Below are positions 16,261 through 25,749 of a stretch of 64,000 nucleotides of DNA, piece by piece. The stretch covers positions 1 to 64,000 of the forward strand of contig NZ_FPIP01000005.1 of the NCBI RefSeq assembly GCF_900119075.1. Reading direction: 5' to 3'. How positions within the stretch are numbered: the first letter of the stretch is position 1; the number at the start of each line of letters is the position of its first letter. Position numbers and translations under genes: made by a program. The notes under the pieces were generated by a model. That model made no database searches. It was not told the DNA's origin and saw only the letters and a list, made by a program, of their open reading frames with translations. This stretch comes from Ruminococcus flavefaciens. Lineage in GTDB: Bacteria > Bacillota > Clostridia > Oscillospirales > Ruminococcaceae.

Positions 16261-16408
16261 GAGGTTTTTGGGGGTTTTTTTAATATATACCCTGTTTTCT
16301 CTTGAAATCTCTCACTTATGCTCTCTTTCTCTCTCTTTCTCACGTTTCATTTCAGCTTTTTGAGGTAGAAAAACGAGGAGACATTTCACGGAATTGTGTG
16401 CATTTTGT

Positions 16409-16632
16409 TGTAGGGGAGCCCGTCCTCGGGCTCCCGAGCCCTTAGCCGTTAGCTGTAGGGGCGGCGTTCCGCCGCCCGCATTAAAACAACGAATAAATGA
16501 GCGCGGCACACAGTGTGCGCCCGTGCCTGACGAAACAACCTGAAATGACCATATGTAGGGGACGGCGTCCTCGACGTCCCACAATAGCAACGAAATCAAA
16601 TGGGCTGTCGGGGACGCCAGCCCCTACAATTG
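16409..16632. repeat. Cluster of TGTAGGGG-type palindromes
   Basis: At least four units: TGTAGGGGAGCCCGTCCTCG, TGTAGGGGCGGCGTTCCGCC, TGTAGGGGACGGCGTCCTCG and an inverted one ending GCCAGCCCCTACA. The gap 16260-16885 otherwise holds no convincing gene; the stretch 16741-16820 is GC-rich (GAGCGAGCTTGCGAGCG) and of unknown role. Confidence 0.7.
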
Positions 16633-16885
16633 GCTATTTACATTTGAAGTGTAAACCGCGGATACGTAATGCGCGTTCCTACGGGCTAATTATTTTTCAT
16701 CATATTTACCGTAAGCGATGTACGATTATGTTTAACAGATGAAGTGAGCGAGCTTGCGAGCGTCAACGTGGCAAGGGTGCAGCGTCACGCTGCCGTGGCA
16801 AGGGAGCGGCGGCGCGCCGTGGCTGACCATTTTTATTGTGATATATGAAATCCTGCCAATTATTGCTGATTATCGCCTGTAATCA

Positions 16886-16914
16886 TTGACATATGTGCAC
16901 AAATGTGATATAAT
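16886..16914 (+). promoter_or_regulatory. Xylanase promoter with TGTGCACA operator-like palindrome
   Basis: TTGACA (16886-16891), 17 bp, TATAAT (16909-16914). The spacer contains TGTGCACA (16894-16901), related to motifs upstream of the other three hydrolase genes. Confidence 0.85.
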
Positions 16915-16950
16915 ACAAGCACAAAAATTTATTTTTTGGAGGAATTAACA

Positions 16951-19047
16951 ATGAGAGGAAAACACATGAAGAAGCTGATAGCTGGCGTTATGGGTGCAGC
17001 AATGGCGCTTTCAGCTGCGGCTTCGGCTGCTAATGCGGCAGTTCCTGCAAATGTGCAGCTTGCAGGCAGCAAAACAGCAGACGAAAAAGAGGGCAAGGTA
17101 GTCTACGAGTGCGGATTCGAGAGCGAGGCAGACCTCGAGCACTGGTCAAACAGAGGCGGCGACGATACTACTGTTATCGCTATATCCAAGGACGCTGCAA
17201 AGAGCGGCGACAGCGGACTCTCCGCTACAGAGAGAGGCGATACATGGCACGGTCCTGCATTCCGTATGGACGGCTTCCTTGAGCCTGACAAGCAGTACTA
17301 CTTCTCCTGCTCCGTAAGAGGTGAGTGGTACACAAATACAACTCTTAGCTTCCAGTTCAGCGTTGACGGCGAGACTTCATACTCAAACCTCAAGCAGAAC
17401 ATTCAGGCTACCAGCGGCGGCGGAAACAGCTGGGCTGAGATAAAGAACGTTCCTATCAGCTATTCTGAGGGTATGGAAGGCGTTTACGTTTACTTCGAGG
17501 GCGGACAGGAGTCCATATTCATCGACGATGTAAAGATAACAGAGGCTCCCCGTGTTGATATCGAAGCCGATCTTCCTTCGCTCAGCGAGATATACAAGGA
17601 CAAGTTCAAGATAGGTACAGCACTTTCTCCTGAGGATATGTCCTCACAGCCGTTTATGGACCTTCTTCAGAAGCATTTCGGCGAGAGCATCACAGTCGGC
17701 AACCAGATGAAGCCCGACTACGTTCTCAACAAGGCAGCTACTCTTAAGTACCTCGAGGAGACAAACGACGACGAGAATCCTCAGGTAAGCTTTGCACAGG
17801 CTAAGCCTGTTCTCAACTATGCAAGAAAATACGGTATCCCTGTAAGAGTTCACACTCTCGTATGGCACAGCCAGACTCCTGAGTGGTTCTTCAAGGAGGA
17901 TTTCGACGAGAAGAAGGATTACGTTTCTCCCGACAAGATGAAGAAGCGTATGGAAAACTACATCAAGAACTTCTTCACAACACTTACAGAGCTTTATCCT
18001 GATGTTGACTTCTATGCCTGCGACGTTGTAAACGAGGCATGGACAGACGACGGAAAGCCCCGTGAGGCAGGTCACTGCTCACAGTCCAACAACTACGGCG
18101 CTTCCGACTGGGTTGCAGTATTCGGCGACAACTCATTCATCGACTACGCTTTCGAGTATGCAAGACAGTATGCTCCTAAGGGCTGCAAGCTCTACTATAA
18201 CGACTTCAACGAGTACATGACAGGCAAAATGGACGCTGTATGCGACATGGCTGAAAGACTCAAGAAGGCAGGCAACATCGACGGTATCGGTATGCAGTCT
18301 CACCTTGACGTAAGACAGAGCCTTGACGCAGCATTCCCGTCACTTGGTATGTACGAGAACGCTCTCAAGAAGTACACAAGCCTCGGTCTCGACGTTCAGA
18401 TAACAGAGCTTGACGCTACAGTACAGGAGCACTCAGGCGACAAGTACTTCGATATTCAGGCTAAGTACTACAAGGGACTCTTCGACCTCTATGAGAAGTA
18501 CAGCGACAAGATATCCGCAGTTATCTTCTGGGGAATCAACGATCCAAAGAGCTGGAGAGCTTCACAGAATCCGCTTATCTTCGACAAGGACTTCATGGCT
18601 AAGCCTGCATTCAAGTCTATCGTTGACGGCAAGACAGCTGCTGATCCTGTAAGAACTACTATTGCAAGCGGCGGCAAGACAACTACAACAACTACTACCA
18701 CATCAGTTACAACTACATCAGACAGCACAACTACTACAACAGTATCAACACCTGATAACGTAACAACAACTACTACAACAGCTCCAAGCGATATGCCAGA
18801 AGTAAAGAAGTACGGCGACGCTAACGACGATGACGGAATCGATATGGGCGACGTTGTTATCGTAATGCAGGCACTTGCTAACCCCAACAAGTACGGCATG
18901 GAGGGCTCGGACGATCACCACATCACAAAGCAGGGCTGGGTAAACGCTGATATCAAGGGCACAAGCGCAGGCGTTACAACAGACGACGCACTTGCAGTAC
19001 AGGAATATCTCCTCGGCAAGCGTGCTTCACTTGATAAAGCAAACTAA
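16951..19047 (+). CDS. Dockerin-bearing GH10 endo-beta-1,4-xylanase with CBM22
   Basis: A 698-aa secreted enzyme. Signal peptide ~1-30, CBM22-like module ~50-195 (Trp-rich, ends ESIFIDDVKI), GH10 domain ~210-560. The acid/base is E362 in DVVNEAW and the nucleophile E486 in VQITELDA; VHTLVWHSQTP lines the active site. A Thr-rich linker (~577-615) leads to a dockerin (~620-695) with a first Ca loop GDANDDDGIDMGD, the LANPNKYG insert and a weak second loop. GH10 enzymes cut xylan; the dockerin would attach it to a cellulosome. ATG 16951 follows GGAGGA; an upstream in-frame TTG (16936) is less likely. Monocistronic. Confidence 0.95.
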   Translation: MRGKHMKKLIAGVMGAAMALSAAASAANAAVPANVQLAGSKTADEKEGKVVYECGFESEADLEHWSNRGGDDTTVIAISKDAAKSGDSGLSATERGDTWHGPAFRMDGFLEPDKQYYFSCSVRGEWYTNTTLSFQFSVDGETSYSNLKQNIQATSGGGNSWAEIKNVPISYSEGMEGVYVYFEGGQESIFIDDVKITEAPRVDIEADLPSLSEIYKDKFKIGTALSPEDMSSQPFMDLLQKHFGESITVGNQMKPDYVLNKAATLKYLEETNDDENPQVSFAQAKPVLNYARKYGIPVRVHTLVWHSQTPEWFFKEDFDEKKDYVSPDKMKKRMENYIKNFFTTLTELYPDVDFYACDVVNEAWTDDGKPREAGHCSQSNNYGASDWVAVFGDNSFIDYAFEYARQYAPKGCKLYYNDFNEYMTGKMDAVCDMAERLKKAGNIDGIGMQSHLDVRQSLDAAFPSLGMYENALKKYTSLGLDVQITELDATVQEHSGDKYFDIQAKYYKGLFDLYEKYSDKISAVIFWGINDPKSWRASQNPLIFDKDFMAKPAFKSIVDGKTAADPVRTTIASGGKTTTTTTTTSVTTTSDSTTTTTVSTPDNVTTTTTTAPSDMPEVKKYGDANDDDGIDMGDVVIVMQALANPNKYGMEGSDDHHITKQGWVNADIKGTSAGVTTDDALAVQEYLLGKRASLDKAN

Positions 19048-19102
19048 GAACTGTTTATATATGATATCCAATATGCTGAACTTTACATGATATAGTTTAT
19101 TT

Positions 19103-19140
19103 AGGCTGCACGGCTTGTCTGTGCAGCCTTTTCTTTTTAT
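19103..19140 (+). terminator. Terminator of the GH10 gene
   Basis: AGGCTGCAC...GTGCAGCCT followed by TTTCTTTTTAT. Confidence 0.85.
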
Positions 19141-19206
19141 TACCCCTGTATTCAGTGCTCTGCCTGCGAATTACTATAAAGGCGTCCTTTTATGGGACTT
19201 TTTTCA

Positions 19207-19235
19207 TTGACAATAGTGAAAATAGATGATATAAT
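19207..19235 (+). promoter_or_regulatory. Promoter of proS
   Basis: TTGACA (19207-19212), 17 bp, TATAAT (19230-19235). The leader is only ~35 nt, too short for a T-box. Confidence 0.85.
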
Positions 19236-19275
19236 TAATGTATCTATTGAAATATAACGGAAAGAGGTCATATTT

Positions 19276-20721
19276 ATGGCAAAAGATAAAAAGCTGGTAT
19301 CCGAAATAACCTCAATGGACGAGGATTTCGCACAGTGGTATACCGACATCTGCAAAAAGGCAGAGCTTATTGAATATACAAGCGTTAAGGGCTGTATGGT
19401 AATTCGTCCCTACGGCTATGCTATCTGGGAGAATATGCAGCATATCCTCGATACTACTTTCAAGGAGCTGGGACATGAGAATGTATGTATGCCTATGTTT
19501 ATCCCTGAGAGCCTTCTCCAGAAGGAAAAGGACCACGTTGAGGGCTTTGCTCCCGAGGTCGCATGGGTAACTCACGGCGGCAGCGAAAAGCTTGAGGACA
19601 GACTTTGTGTACGTCCTACATCAGAGACTCTTTTCTGCGAGCACTACGCAAATATCGTTCATTCCTACAGAGACCTTCCAAAGCTCTATAACCAGTGGGT
19701 AAGCGTTGTCCGCTGGGAAAAGACCACACGTCCTTTCCTCCGTTCAAGAGAGTTCCTCTGGCAGGAGGGACACACTATCCACGCTACTGCTGAGGAGGCG
19801 ATCGAGGAAACAGAGCGTATGCTGAATGTATATGCGGATTTCTGCGAGAAGTCCCTTGCAATGCCTGTTATCAAGGGTAAGAAGACAGAGAGCGACAAGT
19901 TCGCAGGAGCTGTTTCTACCTACGCTATCGAGGCTCTTATGCACGACGGCAAGGCTTTACAGGCTGGTACTTCACACTATTTCGGTGACGGCTTTGCAAA
20001 GGCTTTCGGCATTGAATACACAGACAAGGAAAACAAGAGAGTTAATCCTCACCAGACAAGCTGGGGCGTTACAACACGTCTTATCGGCGCAGTTATCATG
20101 ACTCACGGCGACAACAGCGGTCTTGTGCTCCCACCTGCTGTAGCTCCTGTACAGGCAGTTATCGTGCCTATCGCACAGCACAAGGAGGGCGTTCTTGACA
20201 AGGCTGGCGAGCTCCTTAACGAGCTCAAGGCAGCAGGTATCAGAGTAAAGCTTGACGACAGCGAGAACTCACCCGGCTGGAAGTTCGCAGAGTACGAGAT
20301 GAAGGGCGTACCTGTACGTATAGAGATAGGTCCCCGTGATATCGAGGAGAATCAGTGCATCGTGGCTGTTCGTTACAGCGGCGAGAAGAAGACCGTAGCT
20401 CTCGGCGACCTTGCAGTATATGTAAAGGCTCTTCTCGAAAAGGAGATACCCGAGGGTATGTTCAACAAGGCTGCTGAGAACCGCGCAAACAGAACATATG
20501 CCTGCACAACTATCGACGAGATAAACAAGGCTCTCGCAGAGCACGGCGACGGCTTTGTAAAGGCTATGTGGTGCGGCGAAGAAGCCTGCGAGGACGAGGT
20601 CAAGGAAAAGACAGGCGTTGGCTCAAGATGTATCCCATTCGAGCAGGAGCAGCTCAGCGACAAGTGCGTATGCTGCGGCAAGCCTGCAAAGTGCATGGTA
20701 TACTGGGGCAAGGCTTATTAA
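19276..20721 (+). CDS. proS: Prolyl-tRNA synthetase, archaeal/eukaryotic type
   Basis: A 481-aa class II synthetase. Motif 2 region includes [23 protein letters not shown], then [15 protein letters not shown], and motif 3 [14 protein letters not shown]. The anticodon domain follows, with a C-terminal domain carrying paired cysteines ([10 protein letters not shown]) and ending in WGKAY. There is no inserted editing domain, and the Tyr C-terminus is the hallmark of the archaeal/eukaryal form, which is also found in many Clostridia. It charges tRNA-Pro. The start follows AAAGAGG. Confidence 0.96.
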   Translation: MAKDKKLVSEITSMDEDFAQWYTDICKKAELIEYTSVKGCMVIRPYGYAIWENMQHILDTTFKELGHENVCMPMFIPESLLQKEKDHVEGFAPEVAWVTHGGSEKLEDRLCVRPTSETLFCEHYANIVHSYRDLPKLYNQWVSVVRWEKTTRPFLRSREFLWQEGHTIHATAEEAIEETERMLNVYADFCEKSLAMPVIKGKKTESDKFAGAVSTYAIEALMHDGKALQAGTSHYFGDGFAKAFGIEYTDKENKRVNPHQTSWGVTTRLIGAVIMTHGDNSGLVLPPAVAPVQAVIVPIAQHKEGVLDKAGELLNELKAAGIRVKLDDSENSPGWKFAEYEMKGVPVRIEIGPRDIEENQCIVAVRYSGEKKTVALGDLAVYVKALLEKEIPEGMFNKAAENRANRTYACTTIDEINKALAEHGDGFVKAMWCGEEACEDEVKEKTGVGSRCIPFEQEQLSDKCVCCGKPAKCMVYWGKAY

Positions 20722-20735
20722 TTAAGAGCTAAGAT

Positions 20736-20912
20736 TTGTAGGGGCTGACTTTGGCAGTCCGCTAATGCCATATTTACTGCAAATAACTAACTGTAGGGGG
20801 CGATGCCTACATCGCCCCGTTGGATATATATTATACCGTCGGGCTGATGTGGGCATCAGCCCCTACATTATTTTCCTTGCATTTTCAGCGGGCGGCGAAA
20901 CGCCGCCCCTTT
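20736..20912. repeat. TGTAGGGG-type palindromes between proS and rnhA
   Basis: Units include TGTAGGGGCTGACTTTGGCA, TGTAGGGGGCGATGCCTACA, an inverted CATCAGCCCCTACA and a GGGCGGCGAAACGCCGCCC hairpin. No gene is visible in the 220-bp gap. Confidence 0.7.
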
Positions 20913-20941
20913 TTAAAACAAGCTAACGGCTATATTACGAG

Positions 20942-21391
20942 GTGAGAACTATCAAAACAGTTGAGATATTCACAGACGGTGCCTGCAGCGGCAATCCCGG
21001 TCCCGGCGGCTACGGCGTAGTGCTCCGCTTCGGCAGCGTGGAAAAGGAACTCTCGGGCGGCGACAGCGCCACCACCAACAACAGAATGGAGCTTCTCGGC
21101 GTTATAACGGGACTTTCCGCTCTGAAAGAGCCCTGCAAGGTCATACTCACCACCGACAGCAAATATGTTGTGGACAGCGTAACAAAGGGCTGGGTGTACG
21201 GCTGGAAGAAAAAGGGCTGGATAAAGTCCGACAAAAAGCCTGCCCTGAACGTTGACTTATGGGAGCAGCTCCTGCCTCTGCTGGAAAAGCACGATGTGAC
21301 CTTCAACTGGGTAAAGGGACACGCAGGACACCCCGAAAACGAGCGCTGTGACCGCCTTGCAGTCGAGCAGCGCGACTTACACGCAAGATAA
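20942..21391 (+). CDS. rnhA: Ribonuclease HI
   Basis: A ~149-aa enzyme with all catalytic residues: D in [17 protein letters not shown] in [14 protein letters not shown] in [11 protein letters not shown] and D in ENERCDRLA. It degrades RNA in RNA-DNA hybrids. The start is uncertain: GTG 20942 has no proper ribosome site, while GAGGTGAG (20939-20946) is well placed for an ATC codon at 20951, where the protein would begin like family members ([11 protein letters not shown]). No in-frame ATG exists nearby. Confidence 0.92.
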   Translation: MRTIKTVEIFTDGACSGNPGPGGYGVVLRFGSVEKELSGGDSATTNNRMELLGVITGLSALKEPCKVILTTDSKYVVDSVTKGWVYGWKKKGWIKSDKKPALNVDLWEQLLPLLEKHDVTFNWVKGHAGHPENERCDRLAVEQRDLHAR

Positions 21392-21422
21392 CGGGAAAAA
21401 TATCCGAATGGGGAGTGATATC

Positions 21423-21827
21423 ATGGGAATTTTAGACAATATCAAGAATATGCTCTTTAACCGCGAGCCCAAGGACAACGGCTTTATGACCGACGACGAA
21501 AAGGAGCTCCGCGAGTACGAGGAATACTACACACCGCAGTCGGGAGTTGCCGAGGGTACATACTCCGAGTTCGTGGTGAGCGATGTTTTCAGCATAAGCG
21601 GCAGGGGGACTGTTGCCGTAGGAACGGTCACAGGCGGAGTTTTTCACGCAGGCGACGAGGTGCTCATAGTTCACGGCAATAACGACGGTATCCCCACGAC
21701 AATAGTCAGCATAGAGCAGTTCCGCAAGGTCTGCGACAGCGTTTCCGAGGGCGCAAATGCGGGCTTTCTTCTCAAGGACGTGGACAGAAAGCAGATATCG
21801 CGCAATGATATCATCAAGAAGAAGTAA
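21423..21827 (+). CDS. Stand-alone EF-Tu domain-2-like beta-barrel protein
   Basis: A 134-aa protein. After a charged N-terminus (1-50) the sequence FVVSDVFSISGRGTVAVGTV, then GGVFHAGDEVLI and a conserved Gly-rich turn, matches domain 2 of translational GTPases (EF-Tu/IF-2 type barrel). There is no GTPase domain. The function is unknown; it might bind an aminoacyl-tRNA end or a ribosome, since that is what the domain does in the GTPases. Start at 21423 after GGGAGTG. It lies 31 bp after rnhA and is probably cotranscribed. Confidence 0.75.
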   Translation: MGILDNIKNMLFNREPKDNGFMTDDEKELREYEEYYTPQSGVAEGTYSEFVVSDVFSISGRGTVAVGTVTGGVFHAGDEVLIVHGNNDGIPTTIVSIEQFRKVCDSVSEGANAGFLLKDVDRKQISRNDIIKKK

Positions 21828-21852
21828 TCAGTTATTAGTGATTAGTGAATAG

Positions 21853-21885
21853 AAAAAGGCAGTCCATACGGGCTGCCTTTTTTGA
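21853..21885 (+). terminator. Terminator of rnhA unit
   Basis: AAAGGCAG...CTGCCTTTTTTG after a short TAGTGATTAGTGAATAG stretch. Confidence 0.85.
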
Positions 21886-21938
21886 TCCATAAATTTGAAT
21901 ATTGAAAAACGCTTTTTGCGAAGATATATAGATGAAGA

Positions 21939-23417
21939 TTATTCTTCTTCTTCGTCCTCTTCTTCCGCTTCGGAGTCTTCTTCGTCTGCTTTGTCGTTAT
22001 CGTCGTCCATTATCTTTTTGTAGTCCTTGGCTTCTTCGGCTTCCTTTTTAGCTTTAAGAGCCTTTTTAGCGCCTGCGGAAGCGGTTTTTGAGCTTCTGCG
22101 CATGAGAACTACTGCAAAAACTATTATAAGTATGGCAAGTCCTGCCATAGCGGCAATGAAAGCCACCTTTTTAAGGTTCACGTCGGTAACGGTGTGGGCT
22201 ATTTTTTCGGATTTGGCGTACTTTTCGCCTGCCGAGCCCGAGAAAACGCTGAGATTGAAGCCCTCAAGGAGCTGTCTCTGTGAGTTCTCAACAGTATAAC
22301 CGAAAGCATTCTTGCCTATGGTCTTGATACTCTTTGGTACGCTGACCTGTTTCAGGGCGTCGCATACGAGGAAAGCGTCAGTACCTATGGATTCAACGCC
22401 CTCGGGGAGTATCAGCTTATTCAGCGCCATGCAGTATGCAAAGGCGTTGTCGTCTATTTTTTTCAGGGTAGTAGGCAGTGACAGCGTTTCTATTTTCTGG
22501 TCGAACATGAAAGCTCCGTAGCCTATGGTATCAAGTCCCTCTGCGAAATCCACGGACTTTATCTCTGAGCAGTAGCTGAAAGCCTCGTCCTGAATATTGG
22601 TGAGCGAATTGGGGAAGTGTATTGCGTTGAGCTTTGCGCAGGTCGAGAAAGCTCCCGAATGTATCTTCTGAACGCCGTCGGGGATATTTATCTCGCCGCT
22701 TATCTGTGAAGAAGCGCGGAATATCTCGGTCTTGTCCTTGTCCATGAGCATATCGTTCTCATAGACAAATGAGCTGTTTGCAGAGGCGTCGATATCGCTT
22801 ATACTGAACCAGCTTCCCATGGCGTTGTCGCCGATAGTCTGGAGCGAAGCAGGCAGTTTGAATGAGCTTACCTTGCTGCACTGATAAAAGGCGTAATCGC
22901 CAAGTCTGGTGATAGTGTCGGGGAGCTTTATATCCGAGAGTTCGTCGCAGAGTGCAAAGGAATAGTCGGGTATCTCCGTTAAAGTTGAGGGGATATCAAC
23001 GCTCGTAAGGTTCTTGCAGTCGAAAAATGCGTGGTCGCCAAGGCTTGACAGCTTTCTCGGCAGAGTTACGGTTTTAAGGGATTCACAGCCGTAGAATGCA
23101 TTTTTTCCGATAGATGTTACCGAATCGGGTATCTCCAGCGAAGTGATTCCCGTACAGTAGGCAAAAGCCTCGTCGCCGATAGCCGTTATAGCCTTGCCGT
23201 TTCTTATGGACGGCACCTTTTCTACGATAAGAGCGCTGCATTTTACGATAGTATAGGTGTCGTCGTCGTTTAGCTCATAGTAGTACGAGCCGTCGTACAG
23301 CTCGCTGCCTGAGCCCGGCAGGTCGTCGGCAGCCGCGCCCATTGGCACTGCACAGCATACAGCTGCACCGAAAGCGGTGACAGCTGCGGCGATATTCTTA
23401 ATCCTCATCATCTTCAA
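21939..23417 (-). CDS. Membrane-anchored BspA-like leucine-rich-repeat protein
   Basis: A 492-aa surface protein. Signal peptide ~1-30; LRR_5/BspA-type repeats ~60-390 of the pattern IGDEAFAYCTGITSLEIPDS; one TM helix (~410-435, VAFIAAMAGLAILIIVFAVVL) followed by RRSS and a long Lys/Glu then acidic tail (…EEEDEEEE) that should face the cytoplasm. Such repeats form solenoids for protein or glycan binding. The start overlaps the end of the 750-aa LRR gene by up to 20 bases (possible starts 23417, 23411 or 23408), so the two are one operon. Confidence 0.85.
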   Translation of the reverse strand: MKMMRIKNIAAAVTAFGAAVCCAVPMGAAADDLPGSGSELYDGSYYYELNDDDTYTIVKCSALIVEKVPSIRNGKAITAIGDEAFAYCTGITSLEIPDSVTSIGKNAFYGCESLKTVTLPRKLSSLGDHAFFDCKNLTSVDIPSTLTEIPDYSFALCDELSDIKLPDTITRLGDYAFYQCSKVSSFKLPASLQTIGDNAMGSWFSISDIDASANSSFVYENDMLMDKDKTEIFRASSQISGEINIPDGVQKIHSGAFSTCAKLNAIHFPNSLTNIQDEAFSYCSEIKSVDFAEGLDTIGYGAFMFDQKIETLSLPTTLKKIDDNAFAYCMALNKLILPEGVESIGTDAFLVCDALKQVSVPKSIKTIGKNAFGYTVENSQRQLLEGFNLSVFSGSAGEKYAKSEKIAHTVTDVNLKKVAFIAAMAGLAILIIVFAVVLMRRSSKTASAGAKKALKAKKEAEEAKDYKKIMDDDNDKADEEDSEAEEEDEEEE

Positions 23418-25650
23418 GGGAATCTTCCTCCTTGTCGGTATCCTTATTTTCTTCTTCCTGACGCTTTTTGCGGCGCTCGGCAGCCTTTTCCCTGTTTTCT
23501 GCCTTAGCCTTTTCAGCCTTGCTCTTTTTTATCTTCTTGCCTGTGAAAGCGCCGATAATACCAAGGATAAAGGCGGCGATAATGCCTCCCACGGTATAAA
23601 GGAAGCCCTTTGAGATATTCTTGCCGAATACTTCAGCAGTACCTGTGATGACCTCTATTCCTGCGTCCTTTGCCCACTTGCAAGCCTCGCAGTCCTTGAC
23701 GGTGTAGAGCTTGAAGCCCTCCACAAGAACGTCAGAGGGAGCGCCGTTTTCAACGTCGGCGTTGTCATCGTGATAGTAGCCGAATGCGCAGGTGCCGATA
23801 TTTACGAGAGTATCGGGAAGGTGCAGTGATTTCAGCGCATAGCAGTTGTAGAAAGCGTCAGCGCCGAGAGTTGTAAGGCTGTCCGACAGCTTTACCTCGG
23901 TGAGATTCTCACAGCCCTCAAAGGCATAGGCGTTTATAACGTCTGCCTCGGGTATCTCCACCTTTTTCAGGTTCAGTGCGCGGATAAATGCGGACTGAGC
24001 TATTTCCTTCAAGCCCTTTGGAGCAATGAACTCTGTCTCGGTCTTTGAAGGAGGATAAGCGATAAGCACCGACTTGTCCTTATTGTAGAGGACTCCGTTT
24101 TCCGAGCTGAAATTGCCGTCGCCCTCGGTAATTGTTATATCTTCAAGACCTATAGCGTACAGGAAAGGCTCCTCGTCGTTCCATTCCTTCAAGCAGCCGT
24201 CAGCCTTTACAGTCTTCAGCGCCGAGCACTCGCGGAAGATTTGGTTTCCGATAGTCTCTGCGCCGAGAAATTCAACGCTTTCAAGAGCCATACACTCGTC
24301 AAAGGCATTGTCGCCTATGGTCTTGACGCTTGCAGGGGTAGTTATCTTTTTGAGATTTCCGCACTGATAGAAGGCTCTTCTTTTGAGCTCCTTTATGCCC
24401 TCGGGAATGATTATCTCCGAGGCAGGACAGCTTACATTGAAGCAGTTGGTATATATAGCGTCTACTTTTTTGCCGTCAATGGTATCGGGAACTGTTATCT
24501 TGTCCTCCTGTGAATAGCAGAAGATGAGTGCCACCTCGCCGTCTATGACAGCGTACTCATAGTCGCCCGACTTTGTGCTGTTGAGAGCCTGTTCCTCAAC
24601 AAGCTTCTCCTCGTACTCTTCGGGAGTCATAAACGAGAAGCTATTCTGATAATCGTAATCGCTGTCTTTGTCATGAGCGTATACAGACGCAGCTCCGCCC
24701 TGTCTGCCCACGATAGTAAATGCTTCGTTCTTGGAAGCTACCTGACCGCTGGAGCTGGTATAGTAACCGAATGCGCAGTAGCCTATAGATGTTACCGAAT
24801 CGGGTATGACTACCTCGGTGAGCCCTGTGTCAAAGAAAGCGTACTGACCTATGGTCTGGAGCTTTTCGGGCAGGGTTATCTCTTCGAGCTGTCCGCAGCC
24901 TGCAAAGGTTCCGCCGCCGATATGTTCAACAGTATCGGGGAGCTTTACTTCATTCAGATGACTGCAGTTCGTGAAAGCGTAATCGCTTAAATATTCAAGC
25001 TTAGTGCCGCTGAAATCGGCAGAGCTGAGCCTTGTGTTGGCAAATGCGAAGTGCTCTACCTTTTCCAGTGAAGCAGGTATTTTTATATCATAAGGTATGG
25101 TATTGTAAAACGCAGAAGCGCATACCTTCTTTACGGTGTCGGGGATAGCGAAGCTGTCGCCCTTTTTGCAGCATGGATAGCAGATAATTTCAGTCTTGTC
25201 CTTGTTGTATAATATGCCGTCCTCAGCGCAGAAATCAGCGCTGCCCTCAGCGACCTTTATCTCGGTGAGGTTCGTGCAGAATACAAAGGGATTGTCAGCT
25301 GAGATATATGTCACAGAGGCAGGGATAGTCACGGTCTTGAAGGTGCTGTTCTCATGGTCGCTGCCGAGAGCGGATCTGCCCAGCTCTGTAACTGCGATAC
25401 CGTCGAGAGTATCGGGGATAACAAGGTTTTCGGCAGTGCTTGTGCAGTCCTCGATGCATACCTTGCCGTCGTGAGTAAGCGAATACATGAAATCGCCGCT
25501 TTTTGTATAGGCGTCTGTGCTTGTAACAGCTTCTGTAGCGCCCTCTACAAGGAAATCCTCATCGGCGAATGCGTTTATAGCAGGAACAGCCGCATATGCG
25601 CAGATAAGCATTCCTGCGATGAAAGCAGCCGTTTTTTTGCGGTCAAACAT
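23398..25650 (-). CDS. Large membrane-anchored BspA-like leucine-rich-repeat protein
   Basis: A 750-aa protein. Signal peptide ~1-30; two blocks of LRR_5 repeats (~60-330 and ~365-640) separated by a charged spacer near 340-365; a C-terminal TM helix (~670-695) with KKIKKSK stop-transfer and a coiled, charged cytoplasmic tail. Each block opens with the same SGD(F/Y)xYxxxxDGxVxxxxC motif. It shares its design with the 492-aa protein downstream. It is probably a surface recognition or adhesion protein; the ligand is unknown. Confidence 0.85.
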   Translation of the reverse strand: MFDRKKTAAFIAGMLICAYAAVPAINAFADEDFLVEGATEAVTSTDAYTKSGDFMYSLTHDGKVCIEDCTSTAENLVIPDTLDGIAVTELGRSALGSDHENSTFKTVTIPASVTYISADNPFVFCTNLTEIKVAEGSADFCAEDGILYNKDKTEIICYPCCKKGDSFAIPDTVKKVCASAFYNTIPYDIKIPASLEKVEHFAFANTRLSSADFSGTKLEYLSDYAFTNCSHLNEVKLPDTVEHIGGGTFAGCGQLEEITLPEKLQTIGQYAFFDTGLTEVVIPDSVTSIGYCAFGYYTSSSGQVASKNEAFTIVGRQGGAASVYAHDKDSDYDYQNSFSFMTPEEYEEKLVEEQALNSTKSGDYEYAVIDGEVALIFCYSQEDKITVPDTIDGKKVDAIYTNCFNVSCPASEIIIPEGIKELKRRAFYQCGNLKKITTPASVKTIGDNAFDECMALESVEFLGAETIGNQIFRECSALKTVKADGCLKEWNDEEPFLYAIGLEDITITEGDGNFSSENGVLYNKDKSVLIAYPPSKTETEFIAPKGLKEIAQSAFIRALNLKKVEIPEADVINAYAFEGCENLTEVKLSDSLTTLGADAFYNCYALKSLHLPDTLVNIGTCAFGYYHDDNADVENGAPSDVLVEGFKLYTVKDCEACKWAKDAGIEVITGTAEVFGKNISKGFLYTVGGIIAAFILGIIGAFTGKKIKKSKAEKAKAENREKAAERRKKRQEEENKDTDKEEDSLEDDED

Positions 25651-25749
25651 AAATATTACCCTCTCATTATGATTTGCTCGTCAGGAGCCTATAATTCCTA
25701 TATATTGTATCATAAAATGTGTAATATTGCAATGAATTTCACGCAGTTT

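Noticed and set aside
23398..23417. Frameshift between the two LRR genes
   Set aside because: Each gene has its own signal peptide, repeat block and C-terminal TM tail, so they are two complete genes with a small overlap.
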